A stretch of 14,884 nucleotides of DNA from NCBI GenBank assembly GCA_033765305.1, contig JANRID010000043.1, positions 1-14,884 of the forward strand, written 5' to 3'. This DNA comes from RDXT01 sp033765305. Lineage in GTDB: Bacteria; Bacteroidota; Bacteroidia; J057. Position numbers and translations under genes: made by a program. Position 1 is the first letter of the stretch. Every line of letters starts with the position of its first letter. The notes below the pieces were generated by a model that saw only the letters and a list, made by a program, of their open reading frames with translations, did no database searches and was not told the DNA's origin. This document shows, in pieces, positions 6,885 through 14,852 of this stretch.

Positions 6885-6910
6885 GCAGGACAACGTTTCG
6901 GTTGTCCTGC
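6885..6910. other. Perfect 10-bp hairpin between the NuiA-like and ATPase genes
   Basis: GCAGGACAAC (6885-6894) and GTTGTCCTGC (6901-6910) pair perfectly around a GTTTCG loop. It lies 27 bp after the stop of the NuiA-like gene and about 140 bp before the ATPase start, all on the minus strand. There is no T-tract on either side. It could be a factor-assisted terminator, an RNA 3'-end stabiliser or an operator for the Septu-like operon. No gene is visible in 6748-6936. Confidence 0.5.
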
Positions 6911-6936
6911 CCCCGGTCCGGCATGTTCTTTCCCCC

Positions 6937-7734
6937 TCAGGTCCAGATCACCTCCGTCCGGAATCCGGCGAAGCCGCCGTCGGCGGCAAGGCCCAGGACA
7001 TAGGCCGGATGTGCGGGGTCCACGTCCGGGTGGCCGTCCTCGCCCAGCACCGCGATCGACAGATCGCGCAGCTGCGCCTGCATCAGGCCGGCCACGGCGG
7101 CGGCAGCTTCCGCCAGGCCGAAGGGCCGGTGCTGCTCGATGAACACCGGAAAGAAGGGCGCCGCCGGCTGAAACCGCACGACGGCCTGGCGGGGATCGGC
7201 GGGGTCGAGCCCCAGGGCCCTGATCAGGCTTTCCGGGGTCAGGGCATCGGCCTGGGCCGGGAGGTGCAGCGCCTCGATGGGCTGGCTGCCTTCGGAGCCG
7301 AGATAGTCGAAGAAGAGGCCTTCCGTATGCGGGCGGAGCGCCTCGGCGAGCTGGGAAGCAGTCATGGCGGAAATGGGGCTTGCAAGCTGTTTGAGCAGGG
7401 CTGCGAGCTGCAGCGCCTGGGGATGCAGGGCGGCGAATACCTGGCTTTCGGATCCGCTCAGCGCGCCCGGCGCCAGCTCGAACCGCGGCAGCAGCTCGCT
7501 GCGCACGTATTCGATGCCTTCGCGGATCACGTCCTGCGTGATCCGGCCTGCGCTGCGCTCGCGGATGAGCCGGTCGAGCAGAAGCAGCAGATCGCGCTCC
7601 GGACCGCTGGCAGCGGCCAGCAGGCGGCGGAGTTCGGGACGGGTCAGGCGGCCGTCGTAGCCGGCGGCGTCCATCAGCCGCCGGGCGGCTGCGTCGAGGG
7701 TGCGGAGCAGATCGGCTCCCGTCAGGGCAGGCAT
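6937..7734 (-). CDS. NuiA-like (nuclease A inhibitor family) protein with unknown N-terminal domain
   Basis: A 265-residue protein. The C-terminal part (about 138-265) reads like the nuclease A inhibitor family: GLFFDYLGSEGSQPIEAL (139-156) resembles the GLLFxSESxxPFE entry motif, and AYVLGLAADGGFAGFRTEVIWT near the end resembles the family's terminal VYxxGxxxxGxLAGxxTxxVET. NuiA of Anabaena binds and inhibits the sugar-nonspecific nuclease NucA. The N-terminal about 130 residues are helical, with a degenerate EF-hand-like DGRLTRPEL (27-35), and do not match a family I know. I chose the ATG at 7734 because the longer frame (to 8001) runs antisense into the divergent SWIM gene. The neighbour upstream is divergent, 82 bp away. 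The assignment is by eye and needs a profile search. Confidence 0.62.
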   Translation of the reverse strand: MPALTGADLLRTLDAAARRLMDAAGYDGRLTRPELRRLLAAASGPERDLLLLLDRLIRERSAGRITQDVIREGIEYVRSELLPRFELAPGALSGSESQVFAALHPQALQLAALLKQLASPISAMTASQLAEALRPHTEGLFFDYLGSEGSQPIEALHLPAQADALTPESLIRALGLDPADPRQAVVRFQPAAPFFPVFIEQHRPFGLAEAAAAVAGLMQAQLRDLSIAVLGEDGHPDVDPAHPAYVLGLAADGGFAGFRTEVIWT

Positions 7735-7816
7735 GGGCAGGTTTTTACCGCAAGTACGGATATAATCTGCTATGCTGTGTAACCCCAATGTAAACCCTTG
7801 CCGTACACTCCTGGCG

Positions 7817-8809
7817 ATGGAATCCTGGAATCTGATGCGCCGGCTGCCCGGCATCGGCTGGACGGCCCAGCTTCGGGGGGCTGATGCCTCGGTGCTCCGA
7901 AGCGTCTTCGGGGCGGAGATTGCGGCCCGTGCAGCCGGCATAGCTGTCCGTAGCCTGCACCAGCCAGACCCGCTGACGCTCCGCGCAGCCGTGGCCGGCA
8001 CCTCGCCCTACGAGGTGCAGCTCCACGCCGGGCCGGACTGGATCGCGGGCAGCTGCACCTGCCCCTACGCAGGGCCCTGCAAACACCTGGCCGCCCTGCT
8101 GCTCCACCTGGCGGCAGACCCGGAGCAGCACGATCCCCTGGCCGATCCGGAGCGCTTCCAGGCCCTGGTGTCCATGGCCGATCCGGAGGTGCTGCGGGCG
8201 CTCGTGCTGCGCTTTGCCGATGCGCAGCTGCAGCGGCAGATGCTGCTGGCCGCAGCGCCGGAGCCGTTGCAGCAGGCGCTGCTGCGCCAGGCTGCCGGCC
8301 TGATCCGGCTGCAGCTGGCGGAGGCTGCTGCCGGGCCCCCGGCCTACGCCGGCGCCATCGCCCGGATCGATGGAATCCTGCAGGACCTGCACGGCCTCTG
8401 GCTCGCCCAGGCCGATCCCCTGGCCAACCTGTGCGCAGTGCTGATCCGGGGGCTGGGCGGGCTCCCGCGCACCGCCGGCGAGGCGGAGCTGCTTAAGCCG
8501 CTGCACCGGACCCTGGCGCGCCTGGCCGCCGAGGCGCCGCCGCACAAGCAGCTGGACATCCTCAATCTGCTGTGGGTCACGGCGGCCCGCACAGAGGCGC
8601 CTGTGCTGGCCGGGATGCTGGACGAACTGACCGCTCTGCTGCCGCCGCAGGCCTCGGCGCTGCTCCGGCGCAGCTGGCTGCACCCGGAGCGGACCGGCAC
8701 ACTGCCGCCGCATCTGGCGCCCGTCTGGTACGGGCGCATCCGGGACCAGCTCAGCGAAGCTGAGCGGGCGCGGCTGCAGGCCGCATGGCCCGGGCTGCAG
8801 GAGCCCTAA
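7817..8809 (+). CDS. Stand-alone SWIM zinc-finger protein
   Basis: A 330-residue protein with a SWIM zinc finger, CTCPYAGPCKH (C80, C82, C88, H90; CxCx5CxH), preceded by the usual beta-strand lead (YEVQLHAGPDWIAGSC) and followed by an LAALLLHLA helix. SWIM domains bind DNA or protein and in bacteria often sit at the N-terminus of SNF2-type helicases. Here the remaining 230 residues are Ala/Leu-rich helices, without any helicase motif. It is therefore either an orphan SWIM protein or a companion of proteins encoded elsewhere. I chose the ATG at 7817 because the upstream frame to 7772 has no family-like sequence; another ATG follows six codons later. The gene is divergent from the NuiA-like gene and convergent with the T9SS cargo gene. 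Confidence 0.8.
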   Translation: MESWNLMRRLPGIGWTAQLRGADASVLRSVFGAEIAARAAGIAVRSLHQPDPLTLRAAVAGTSPYEVQLHAGPDWIAGSCTCPYAGPCKHLAALLLHLAADPEQHDPLADPERFQALVSMADPEVLRALVLRFADAQLQRQMLLAAAPEPLQQALLRQAAGLIRLQLAEAAAGPPAYAGAIARIDGILQDLHGLWLAQADPLANLCAVLIRGLGGLPRTAGEAELLKPLHRTLARLAAEAPPHKQLDILNLLWVTAARTEAPVLAGMLDELTALLPPQASALLRRSWLHPERTGTLPPHLAPVWYGRIRDQLSEAERARLQAAWPGLQEP

Positions 8810-8877
8810 CGGCGTTAGAACAGGATCCGAATGCGCCGCAGCGGAATCCGCCATGCAGGCCCGGCCTGTCTGCAAAA

Positions 8878-8907
8878 AAGCCGCCCCGGATGGAGCGGCT
8901 TGACAAA
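8878..8907. terminator. Bidirectional terminator between convergent genes
   Basis: AAGCCGC (8878-8884) pairs with GCGGCTT (8895-8901). A-runs lie on both sides: AAAAAA at 8874-8879 gives a T-tract for minus-strand transcripts. The plus-strand side has no T-tract, so termination is stronger for the gene entering from the right. It sits between the SWIM stop (8809) and the cargo-gene stop (8969). Confidence 0.6.
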
Positions 8908-8968
8908 AAAGCCAGGGATTAGGGAAAAGCAAACGCAGGAGAAGCGCGCTGCGGCATGCAGCGCCGCC

Positions 8969-11650
8969 TCACTCCGTCAGCTTGATAAACGTCTGGTTGC
9001 CTTTCCGTTTCCCTGCCTTGACGCGGACAAAGTAGATGCCCGCGCGAAGTTTCATTCCGGTAAACCGGACCTCGTTTTTGCCCGGCTGGCCTTCCGTCTC
9101 ATGCCGGGTGATGGTGCGGCCCATCCGGTCGAAGATGACAATCTCCGCCGGCGCCGCCTGCTCCAGCACATAGCTGACCGTCACGGTCTCGCCCAGCATG
9201 GGGGAGGGGTACACGAGCACGGGCATGCGCCGCTGCGCGCGGGCGGTGAAGATGCCGAACTGGGTGACCTCCTCGATGCGGATCAGGTTGGTGTCCGGCT
9301 GCGCGATGAAGAGTTCGAAGGGGGTGTATTCGCCGTTGGCGATGCTGGCTTCGGGGGCCAGATCGTCTTCCAGGGCGCCGCTGATGTCGCGGTCGGCGTA
9401 GAGGAATTCGATGGTCGCGTTGACATTGGTCGTATTGGTGGGGATGACCTCGTAGCTGCGCTCGATCTGGCCGGGCTCGCGGGCGCTGCCGGTGGTGCGG
9501 ATGACGAGGGTCTGGCCCAGGGGCTGGTCGCCCTCGGCGCGGACCCGGATGCCGAGGCCGCCGAAGGTATTGGAGCTGCCGGCGTTGATGCGGCGCTGGG
9601 TAGCCACCCGGCCGCGCACGTAGGAGGTCAGGTTGGTTTCGAGCAGCGAAGCGCTGCCGCCCAGCAGAATCACGCCCGGATTGGCGTCGATCACGCCGTT
9701 TTCCAGCACCAGCACCTCGGTCACGGCAAAGTTGTCGTTGACCTGCAGCGAGCCGGAATCCTTGCGGATGATCAGGGTTTCCAGCACCCCTTCGCCGTTG
9801 CCGGAGATCACCTGGTCCTGGGTGCCACTGAGAATCATCCGGCTGATGGTCAATGCGGTAGGTTCTTTGACGATGGTCGAGCTCACGTCGAGGTTGCCCC
9901 GGATCTCCACATCGCCGTCCACGAGGTACTTGGGAGCGGCATTGCGGAAGGAGACATGCTGATAGCAGCCGCCGGGGATATTCTGGTTTTTCAGCTCGCT
10001 GCCGAAGATGACGGCATTTCCGGGCACGGAGCACACGTCGAAGGTTCCGCGGCCCATGGGCGCTTCGACGGTCGCTTCGGGGCTGTATTCCAGCAGGGTA
10101 TGATTGACGAAGGATGCGCTTTCATTCTCGCCGTTGAGGCGGTTGTAGAGGAACAGGCCTTTGCCGAGCTGGTTGGTCAGGGTTCTGCCGGCGGGGATGG
10201 TCACCGGGCTGAAGACGGACATGGACGAATCGCCGGCCAGCAGGCCGCTGAGGTAGGTCTGCGAGCCGCTGAGGCGGCAGACGCCGTTGTTGATGAGGGC
10301 CTTTTCGGAGGCGTAGATGGCAGCGGCGGCCCGTCCGTCGAGGTTGCCGCCGGGCAGGATGAACACGCTGTCCTTGAATATGTAGGGCACCTCGGAAATG
10401 AGCTGAATCACGGCTCCGAGCCGGACCGGCTTGCGGAACTCGTACTGGCCGCCCACGCCGGTGATGACGATCCGCGCCTGGGGGCGCAGGAGCAGCGGGC
10501 CGAAGGCCTTCAGGCCGCTGGAGCCGTTGAAGGTCAGGGTTCTGCCGGGGGTGATCAGGACCGAGTCCTCCATCACCAGGTCGATCTCGCGGAATTCGGC
10601 GTTGGCGGTGCTCACGCGCAGCTTGCCCTGCACGAGCATCTTGCCCCGGCTGTCGCCGGTGCCGTCGAAGAGCGCGCCCGAAATGTTCACATCGCCGAAT
10701 CGCATGAAGCCGGCCGTATCGGTGTCCACTACAATTCCGGCCAGCCGCACGGAGCCGAGCGCGGTCAGCCGCGCATCGCGCACCTGTACCCGCGTCAGCG
10801 GTGCCAGCTCCAGCGAGCCCAGCACATCGAGGGTGCCGCCCAGGTTGCGGGTGGGGGTGATGCTGGTGGTATCAGCCGCGAGCAGCCGCAGGTTGAAGTA
10901 GGTGCCGGCCCGGACGGTGCTGTTGCTGTTGCCCTGATAGATGACGGTATTGCCTTCGGGGGAGAAATCCACCCGTCCGGTCTGCATGACGGCGCTCGTG
11001 GAGCGGATCAGCAGGGTAGTTTCATTGACGAAGGTGCTCAGCGAATCGGAGCCCTGCAGGGCGCCGAGGCACCGGATGCCGGCGGTATTGCGGTTATACA
11101 GCGTTACGCCGGGGCCGATGAGGAGCTGGCTGTTGAGGATGAATTCTTTGGAGCCGCTCAGCACGGGGTCGGTGCCCAGGAAGGTGCAGCGGTTGAAGAC
11201 CACGCTGTCGCCGTCGTGGCGCATGCCGCCCTCCAGGATCAGGCGGCTGGCGGTGCCGATGAGGCTGGTATTCCACTTGCCCTTGCCCTGCAGGACCACC
11301 GGCCCGGTGAAGCGGTTGGTGCCGGTGCTGCTCACGTCGGTGAGGGAGCCCAGGAGCACGGTGCTGTCCAGCACGCTGAAGAAGCTCGTATTGAGCACAA
11401 GCGCGGCGGCGCTGTCCACCAGCAGGTCGGTGCAGGCGTAATAGCGGGAATTGGCCGGAAACAGCACGGTATCGCCTGCGCTGATGACGACCCGGCTGCT
11501 GGAATCCGGAATAACGCCGCCGCTCCAGGTGCCGGAGTCGTTCCAGGGGCCGCTTTGCTGGCTGCGGATGCTCTGAGCCTGCGCGGCGGGCGTCAGGAAG
11601 GCGGGCAAACTCAGCAGACAGAGGAGGGCTGCGCGTACAAACGGGGTCAT
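8969..11650 (-). CDS. Large secreted protein with T9SS type A C-terminal sorting domain
   Basis: An 893-residue exported protein. A signal peptide (MTPFVRAALLCLLSLPAFLTP, cleavage near AAQAQ-S, residue about 26) is followed by GPWNDSGTWSGGVIPD, a G8-like or solenoid-capping motif. About 700 residues of short beta-strand repeats rich in G, N, T and V follow, with the look of a right-handed beta-solenoid. The last 85 residues form a T9SS type A sorting domain: VYPSPMLGETVTVSY, then AEIVIFDRMGRTI, LRAGIYFVRVKAG and the final FIKLTE. Such domains direct export through PorT/Sov machinery and cell-surface attachment in Bacteroidota. I chose the ATG at 11650 because it starts the signal peptide. I see no enzymatic motif, so an adhesin or structural surface protein is more likely than a lyase. 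It is a single gene. Confidence 0.88.
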   Translation of the reverse strand: MTPFVRAALLCLLSLPAFLTPAAQAQSIRSQQSGPWNDSGTWSGGVIPDSSSRVVISAGDTVLFPANSRYYACTDLLVDSAAALVLNTSFFSVLDSTVLLGSLTDVSSTGTNRFTGPVVLQGKGKWNTSLIGTASRLILEGGMRHDGDSVVFNRCTFLGTDPVLSGSKEFILNSQLLIGPGVTLYNRNTAGIRCLGALQGSDSLSTFVNETTLLIRSTSAVMQTGRVDFSPEGNTVIYQGNSNSTVRAGTYFNLRLLAADTTSITPTRNLGGTLDVLGSLELAPLTRVQVRDARLTALGSVRLAGIVVDTDTAGFMRFGDVNISGALFDGTGDSRGKMLVQGKLRVSTANAEFREIDLVMEDSVLITPGRTLTFNGSSGLKAFGPLLLRPQARIVITGVGGQYEFRKPVRLGAVIQLISEVPYIFKDSVFILPGGNLDGRAAAAIYASEKALINNGVCRLSGSQTYLSGLLAGDSSMSVFSPVTIPAGRTLTNQLGKGLFLYNRLNGENESASFVNHTLLEYSPEATVEAPMGRGTFDVCSVPGNAVIFGSELKNQNIPGGCYQHVSFRNAAPKYLVDGDVEIRGNLDVSSTIVKEPTALTISRMILSGTQDQVISGNGEGVLETLIIRKDSGSLQVNDNFAVTEVLVLENGVIDANPGVILLGGSASLLETNLTSYVRGRVATQRRINAGSSNTFGGLGIRVRAEGDQPLGQTLVIRTTGSAREPGQIERSYEVIPTNTTNVNATIEFLYADRDISGALEDDLAPEASIANGEYTPFELFIAQPDTNLIRIEEVTQFGIFTARAQRRMPVLVYPSPMLGETVTVSYVLEQAAPAEIVIFDRMGRTITRHETEGQPGKNEVRFTGMKLRAGIYFVRVKAGKRKGNQTFIKLTE

Positions 11651-11775
11651 GGTGGCTAGCGGAATAGGTGTGAGATGTAAGAATTTGCCCAAAAATGCCA
11701 AAATGCCCTGCCAGTCCGGCGCCAGGCCGGGCCAAGGGTTCAAATTGCAGGCTTAGCGGTTGCGGTTGGCGCCAG
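11651..11775. other. Intergenic region between the ABC exporter and the T9SS cargo gene
   Basis: No gene is visible here. On the minus strand a GC-rich CCGGC-CTGGC-GCCGG hairpin precedes two short T-runs (ATTTTGGCATTTTT). It may terminate the exporter transcript, while the T-rich part probably lies in the promoter of the cargo gene. No clear TAnnTTTG element was found. Confidence 0.3.
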
Positions 11776-13596
11776 TTAGGTTTCGGGAGCGGTCAAGGCC
11801 AGCCGCTGGTACAGGCCGCCGGCCTGCAGCAGGCTTTGGTGGGTGCCCCGCTCCACAATCCGGCCTTCCGAGAGCACCAGAATCTGGCCGGCATGCTGTA
11901 CGGTGCTGAGCCGGTGGGCGATCACCAGGGCGGTGCGCCCTGCCATGAGGCGCTCCAGCGCGCGCTGCACCCACTGCTCGGATTCTGTGTCGAGGTTGGA
12001 GGTGGCCTCGTCCAGGATCAGGATGGCGGGGTTGCGCAGCAGGGCGCGGGCAATGGCAATGCGCTGGCGCTGTCCGCCGGAGAGCATGACGCCCCGGTCG
12101 CCGATCAGGGTCTGGTACTGCTGGGGCAGCTGGAGGATGAAATCATGGGCAAATGCGGCTTTTGCCGCGGCTTCCACCTCCTCCGGGCGGGCACCGGGCA
12201 GGCCGTAGGCAATATTGCTGAAGATGGTGTCGTGAAACAGGATGGGGTCCTGGGAAACGATCCCGATCAGGCTGCGCAGGGCGCCGGGGTCGATCGTGCG
12301 GAGGTCTGCGCCGTCGAGCAGGATGCGCCCCTGCTGCGGGTCGTAGAACCTCGGAATCAGATCCGCCAGGGTGGATTTGCCGGCACCGGACGGGCCTACG
12401 AGCGCTGTGGTGGTGCCGGCCTGCATGGAAAAGCTGACATCGCGCAGCACCTCGCCCGATCCGTAGCTGAAGCTGACCCCCTCGAAGCGGATCCCGTGCG
12501 CAAGGCCGGCAGGCCGGAGGCCCTGCGCGGGCGCCTGCACCTGCGGCTGCTCCTGCATCAGCTGCTCGATGCGCCCGAAGGCGGCAGTGCCCCGCAGAAT
12601 TTTAGCGGCGGCGTTGGAGAAGACCTTCATCGGCGCGAGCAGCTGGCTGAATACGGCGATAAAGCCCAGAAATTCAGAAGCTTTCAGCGGCGACTGCCGG
12701 TCCAGGATGAGCAGCGCGCCGTAATAGATCAGCACGCAGACAACGGCGATGCTGATCAGCTCCGTCAGGGGGGAAGCCAGCTCCGTGCGCCGGGCGACGG
12801 AGATCTGCAGGCGGGCGAATCGCTGGTTCTGCGCGTCGTAGCGCTGCTGCGCCCAGGCCTCCTTCTGAAAGGCCTTGACGATGCGGATGCCGCCCAGCGT
12901 CTCATCGATCAGGGCGGAAAGCTCGCCGAGCAGGTCCTGGCTCTGGCGCGACTTGCGCTTGAGCGGCCGGGCCAGGGTGTTGATCGCCAGGGCGGCGGCA
13001 GGCAGGGCCAGCAGGGAAAAGAGGGTCAGCTTCCACGAAATGAGCAGCAAGGCTCCGAGAAAGGCCACCATCGTCACCGGCTCGCGGATCAGGCTCTGGA
13101 GCGTGCCGATGACCGACTCCTGCACGGCCTGCACATCGCTGACGAGGACGCTCATCAGGTCGCCCTTTTTGCGGCGGTGGAAGAAGCCGAGGTCGAGCGT
13201 CAGCAGATGGGCGAAGACCTGCGAGCGCATTTCCTGCACGATGCCCTGCTCCAGCGGAGCCATCCAGTAGGCGGCCAGGTAGCGGAAGGTGTTTTTGAGG
13301 GCGATGAGGACGAAAAGCCCGATGCAGAAGCCGATGAGCACCTGCTCGCGCCCGGCCGAGGCCATCTGCCAGGTCAGCCAGGCATAGCCCCAGGCCTTCA
13401 GGCCGGCGGCGCTGCCGTCCCAGGGAAGGGGGCGGGGCGCTTCGGCGGGCGCCTGGAAGAGAATTTCGAGAAAGGGGATGACCGAAATAAGCGAGGCTGC
13501 GCTGAAAACCGTATATGCGCCCATCGCCAGGACCGCAGCGGCGCCCAGCCGGAAATGCCGGCGGCCATAGGCGAGAATTCGGAAATAGGCAGGCAT
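11776..13596 (-). CDS. MsbA-like ABC exporter (fused membrane and ATP-binding domains)
   Basis: A 606-residue half-transporter that dimerises in the inner membrane and probably exports lipid or lipid A core, although drug or peptide export cannot be excluded. The transmembrane domain (about 1-330) contains hydrophobic segments near 18-46, 86-104, 174-207 and 282-298, and the coupling-type DLGFFHRRKKGDL region (135-147). The nucleotide-binding domain has Walker A GPSGAGKST (401-409), Q-loop VSQD (447-450), signature LSGGQ (505-509), Walker B ILILDE (525-530) and switch H561. I chose the ATG at 13596 (MPAYFRILAYGRRHF). Upstream in-frame starts at 13629 and 13716 would reach toward or overlap the divergent rbfA. 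No partner gene lies next to it. Confidence 0.93.
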   Translation of the reverse strand: MPAYFRILAYGRRHFRLGAAAVLAMGAYTVFSAASLISVIPFLEILFQAPAEAPRPLPWDGSAAGLKAWGYAWLTWQMASAGREQVLIGFCIGLFVLIALKNTFRYLAAYWMAPLEQGIVQEMRSQVFAHLLTLDLGFFHRRKKGDLMSVLVSDVQAVQESVIGTLQSLIREPVTMVAFLGALLLISWKLTLFSLLALPAAALAINTLARPLKRKSRQSQDLLGELSALIDETLGGIRIVKAFQKEAWAQQRYDAQNQRFARLQISVARRTELASPLTELISIAVVCVLIYYGALLILDRQSPLKASEFLGFIAVFSQLLAPMKVFSNAAAKILRGTAAFGRIEQLMQEQPQVQAPAQGLRPAGLAHGIRFEGVSFSYGSGEVLRDVSFSMQAGTTTALVGPSGAGKSTLADLIPRFYDPQQGRILLDGADLRTIDPGALRSLIGIVSQDPILFHDTIFSNIAYGLPGARPEEVEAAAKAAFAHDFILQLPQQYQTLIGDRGVMLSGGQRQRIAIARALLRNPAILILDEATSNLDTESEQWVQRALERLMAGRTALVIAHRLSTVQHAGQILVLSEGRIVERGTHQSLLQAGGLYQRLALTAPET

Positions 13597-13600
13597 TTGG

Positions 13601-13608
13601 TATGTTTG
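13601..13608 (+). promoter_or_regulatory. Bacteroidota-type -7 element for rbfA
   Basis: TATGTTTG matches TAnnTTTG exactly and lies 36 bp before the rbfA ATG, in the 48-bp gap shared with the divergent ABC exporter. A good -33 TTG at the expected spacing is not evident, so the call rests on the -7 element and its position. Confidence 0.45.
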
Positions 13609-13644
13609 CAGGCGCAATGCACGGCGCATCCGGACAAAACTACG

Positions 13645-14037
13645 ATGGAGGAGTCCACTGTTCAAAAAAAAACCGCAAAGCTCATCCAGCAGGAGATGAG
13701 CGGCATCCTGCTGCACGAAAAATCGGGCATCCAGGGCGCCCTGCTGACCGTCAGCGAGGTGCGCGTCACGGCGGACCTCAGCCTGGCGCGGATCTACGTG
13801 TCGCTGTTTCCGCCGGAGGGGCTGGAGGAGGCTGCCACGCGCCTGAATGCGCGGGCCTGGGAGTACCGCAAGCTGCTGGCGCAGCGCATCCGCAACAAGG
13901 TGCGCAGCATTCCGGAGCTGCGCTTCCTCCCGGACGGCTCCTTCGCCGAAGCCGACCGCATGGACCAGCTCATGCGTGACCTCGGCATTGGGGGCGAGGC
14001 GGCCGGCACCGACCCGGACGCAGCCCCTGCTGCCTGA
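13645..14037 (+). CDS. rbfA: 30S ribosome-binding factor A
   Basis: A 130-residue cytoplasmic protein with a KH-like fold that binds immature 30S subunits and helps mature the 5' end of 16S rRNA. Family features are all present: the N-terminal KKTAKLIQQEMSGILLHE helix, VRVTADLSLARIYVSLFP (about 39-56), the LAQRIRNKVRSIPELRFLPDGS segment (78-99) and the closing DRMDQLM helix. The C-terminal tail is Ala/Asp-rich and variable, as in homologues. The ATG at 13645 gives the normal length. It is divergent from the ABC exporter; a GC-rich repeat begins directly after the stop. Confidence 0.95.
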   Translation: MEESTVQKKTAKLIQQEMSGILLHEKSGIQGALLTVSEVRVTADLSLARIYVSLFPPEGLEEAATRLNARAWEYRKLLAQRIRNKVRSIPELRFLPDGSFAEADRMDQLMRDLGIGGEAAGTDPDAAPAA

Positions 14038-14080
14038 GCCGGGCTTCGGCTCCGCGCAGCCGCCGGCCTAGCCCGGCGCC
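14038..14080 (+). repeat. Short GC-rich repeat after the rbfA stop
   Basis: GGCTTCGGCTCCGCGCAGCC begins 3 bp after the rbfA stop and is followed by further GC-rich inverted sequence (GCCGGCCTAGCCCGGC). Almost the same bases recur directly after the thioesterase stop at 14852. It has hairpin potential without a T-tract. Confidence 0.6.
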
Positions 14081-14104
14081 GCAGGCGCATTCCCCTCGTA
14101 CGGC

Positions 14105-14389
14105 TTGCTGCTGCATACTTTCTGCTGCTGCATATTTGGCACCCATGCCCTTACGCCCCTGACGAGCATCATCGCATCCCTGATCTGCCTCCCCGCCACG
14201 GCGTTCGAACAGATGGACCTCCGGGTCACGCAGACCAGCTCCCGGCAGCAGCAAATCGTGGAAGACCCCGGCGGCAGGCGTACCGTGGTCGAAATCCGGG
14301 GAATCGACAATGGCATTGCGGTAAATTATATCTTTGAGAAGCACGGCGGCGCGTGGATGCTCGCGGAAATCCGCGACAGTTCTACCTGA
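14105..14389 (+). pseudogene. Short reading frame, possible C-terminal remnant of a secreted protein
   Basis: This frame opens with TTG at 14105; the only in-frame ATG is at 14213 and would leave 58 residues. The C-terminal part (EIRGIDNGIAVNYIFEKHGGAWMLAEIRDSS) resembles the closing strands of Bacteroidota extracytoplasmic domains such as DUF4348 (Y-x-F-x-x-x-x-G-x-W-x-L). The expected N-terminal signal peptide and first half of such a domain are missing. The 5' end contains an imperfect 17-bp tandem duplication (GCTGCTGCATA at 14107 and 14124). I therefore read it as a likely truncated gene, although a small functional protein with a non-ATG start is possible. No RBS is evident. Confidence 0.4.
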
Positions 14390-14426
14390 TCTGCCGCCTG
14401 GCCGGCCCCTAACCTGATGCTGTCCG

Positions 14427-14852
14427 ATGAGCCTCCTCCCCCTGAACGACTTCCCCCTGCGGACCTATGACAAGATCCGCTATGCCGACACCGACCGGCA
14501 GGGGCATGTGAATAATGCAGTATTTGCCACCTTCCTGGAGACAGGCCGGGTCGAATGCCTCTACAGCCCGGATCTGCCGCTGCTGGCGGCAGGCGCCAGC
14601 TTCGTCATCGTATCGCTGAACCTCACCCTGAGCGCCGAGCTGCGCTGGCCCGGCACGGTCGAGATCGGCACCGGGGTGCTGAAAACCGGCACAAGCTCCA
14701 TCCACCTGTATCAGCAGCTCTTCCAGCACGGCAAGCCGGCAGCCCATGCCGAGACGGTCATCGTGCAGGTGGGCCCCGGCGGGCAGAGCGCCCCGCTGAC
14801 GGAGTCGGCCCGGAACCTCCTGAGCCAGTGGCTGCTGCCGGCGCGGAGCTGA
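14427..14852 (+). CDS. Acyl-CoA thioesterase, 4HBT hotdog-fold family
   Basis: A 141-residue cytoplasmic protein of the 4-hydroxybenzoyl-CoA thioesterase/YbgC-like family, which hydrolyses acyl-CoA thioesters. The signature RYADTDRQGHVNNAVF spans 18-33, with D21 or D23, H27 and N29-N30 in the usual active-site strand, and FLETGRVE (36-43) at the start of the long hotdog helix. The remainder gives the expected strands (FVIVSLNLTLSAELRWPGTVEIGT) and full length. The substrate cannot be deduced. The ATG at 14427 fits homologues beginning just before the FPLRTYDKIRYAD strand. It follows the degenerate frame by 37 bp and may share the rbfA transcript. A GC-rich repeat lies after the stop. Confidence 0.92.
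   Translation: MSLLPLNDFPLRTYDKIRYADTDRQGHVNNAVFATFLETGRVECLYSPDLPLLAAGASFVIVSLNLTLSAELRWPGTVEIGTGVLKTGTSSIHLYQQLFQHGKPAAHAETVIVQVGPGGQSAPLTESARNLLSQWLLPARS

Noticed and set aside
8831..11659. A 942-codon plus-strand open frame antisense to the T9SS cargo gene
   Set aside because: The composition is biased (Gly/Ala/His/Asp), with no motifs. The minus strand has a signal peptide and a sorting domain at the correct ends, so the plus frame is a by-product of codon bias.
11695..14037. A 780-codon plus-strand open frame covering the ABC exporter and rbfA
   Set aside because: Only its last 130 codons are real (rbfA). The rest is antisense to an exporter with all ATPase motifs intact.
14329..14336. 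TATCTTTG as a promoter -7 element for the thioesterase gene
   Set aside because: It matches TAnnTTTG but lies inside the codons for Tyr-Ile-Phe-Glu of the short upstream frame and about 90 bp from the ATG, so coincidence is likely.
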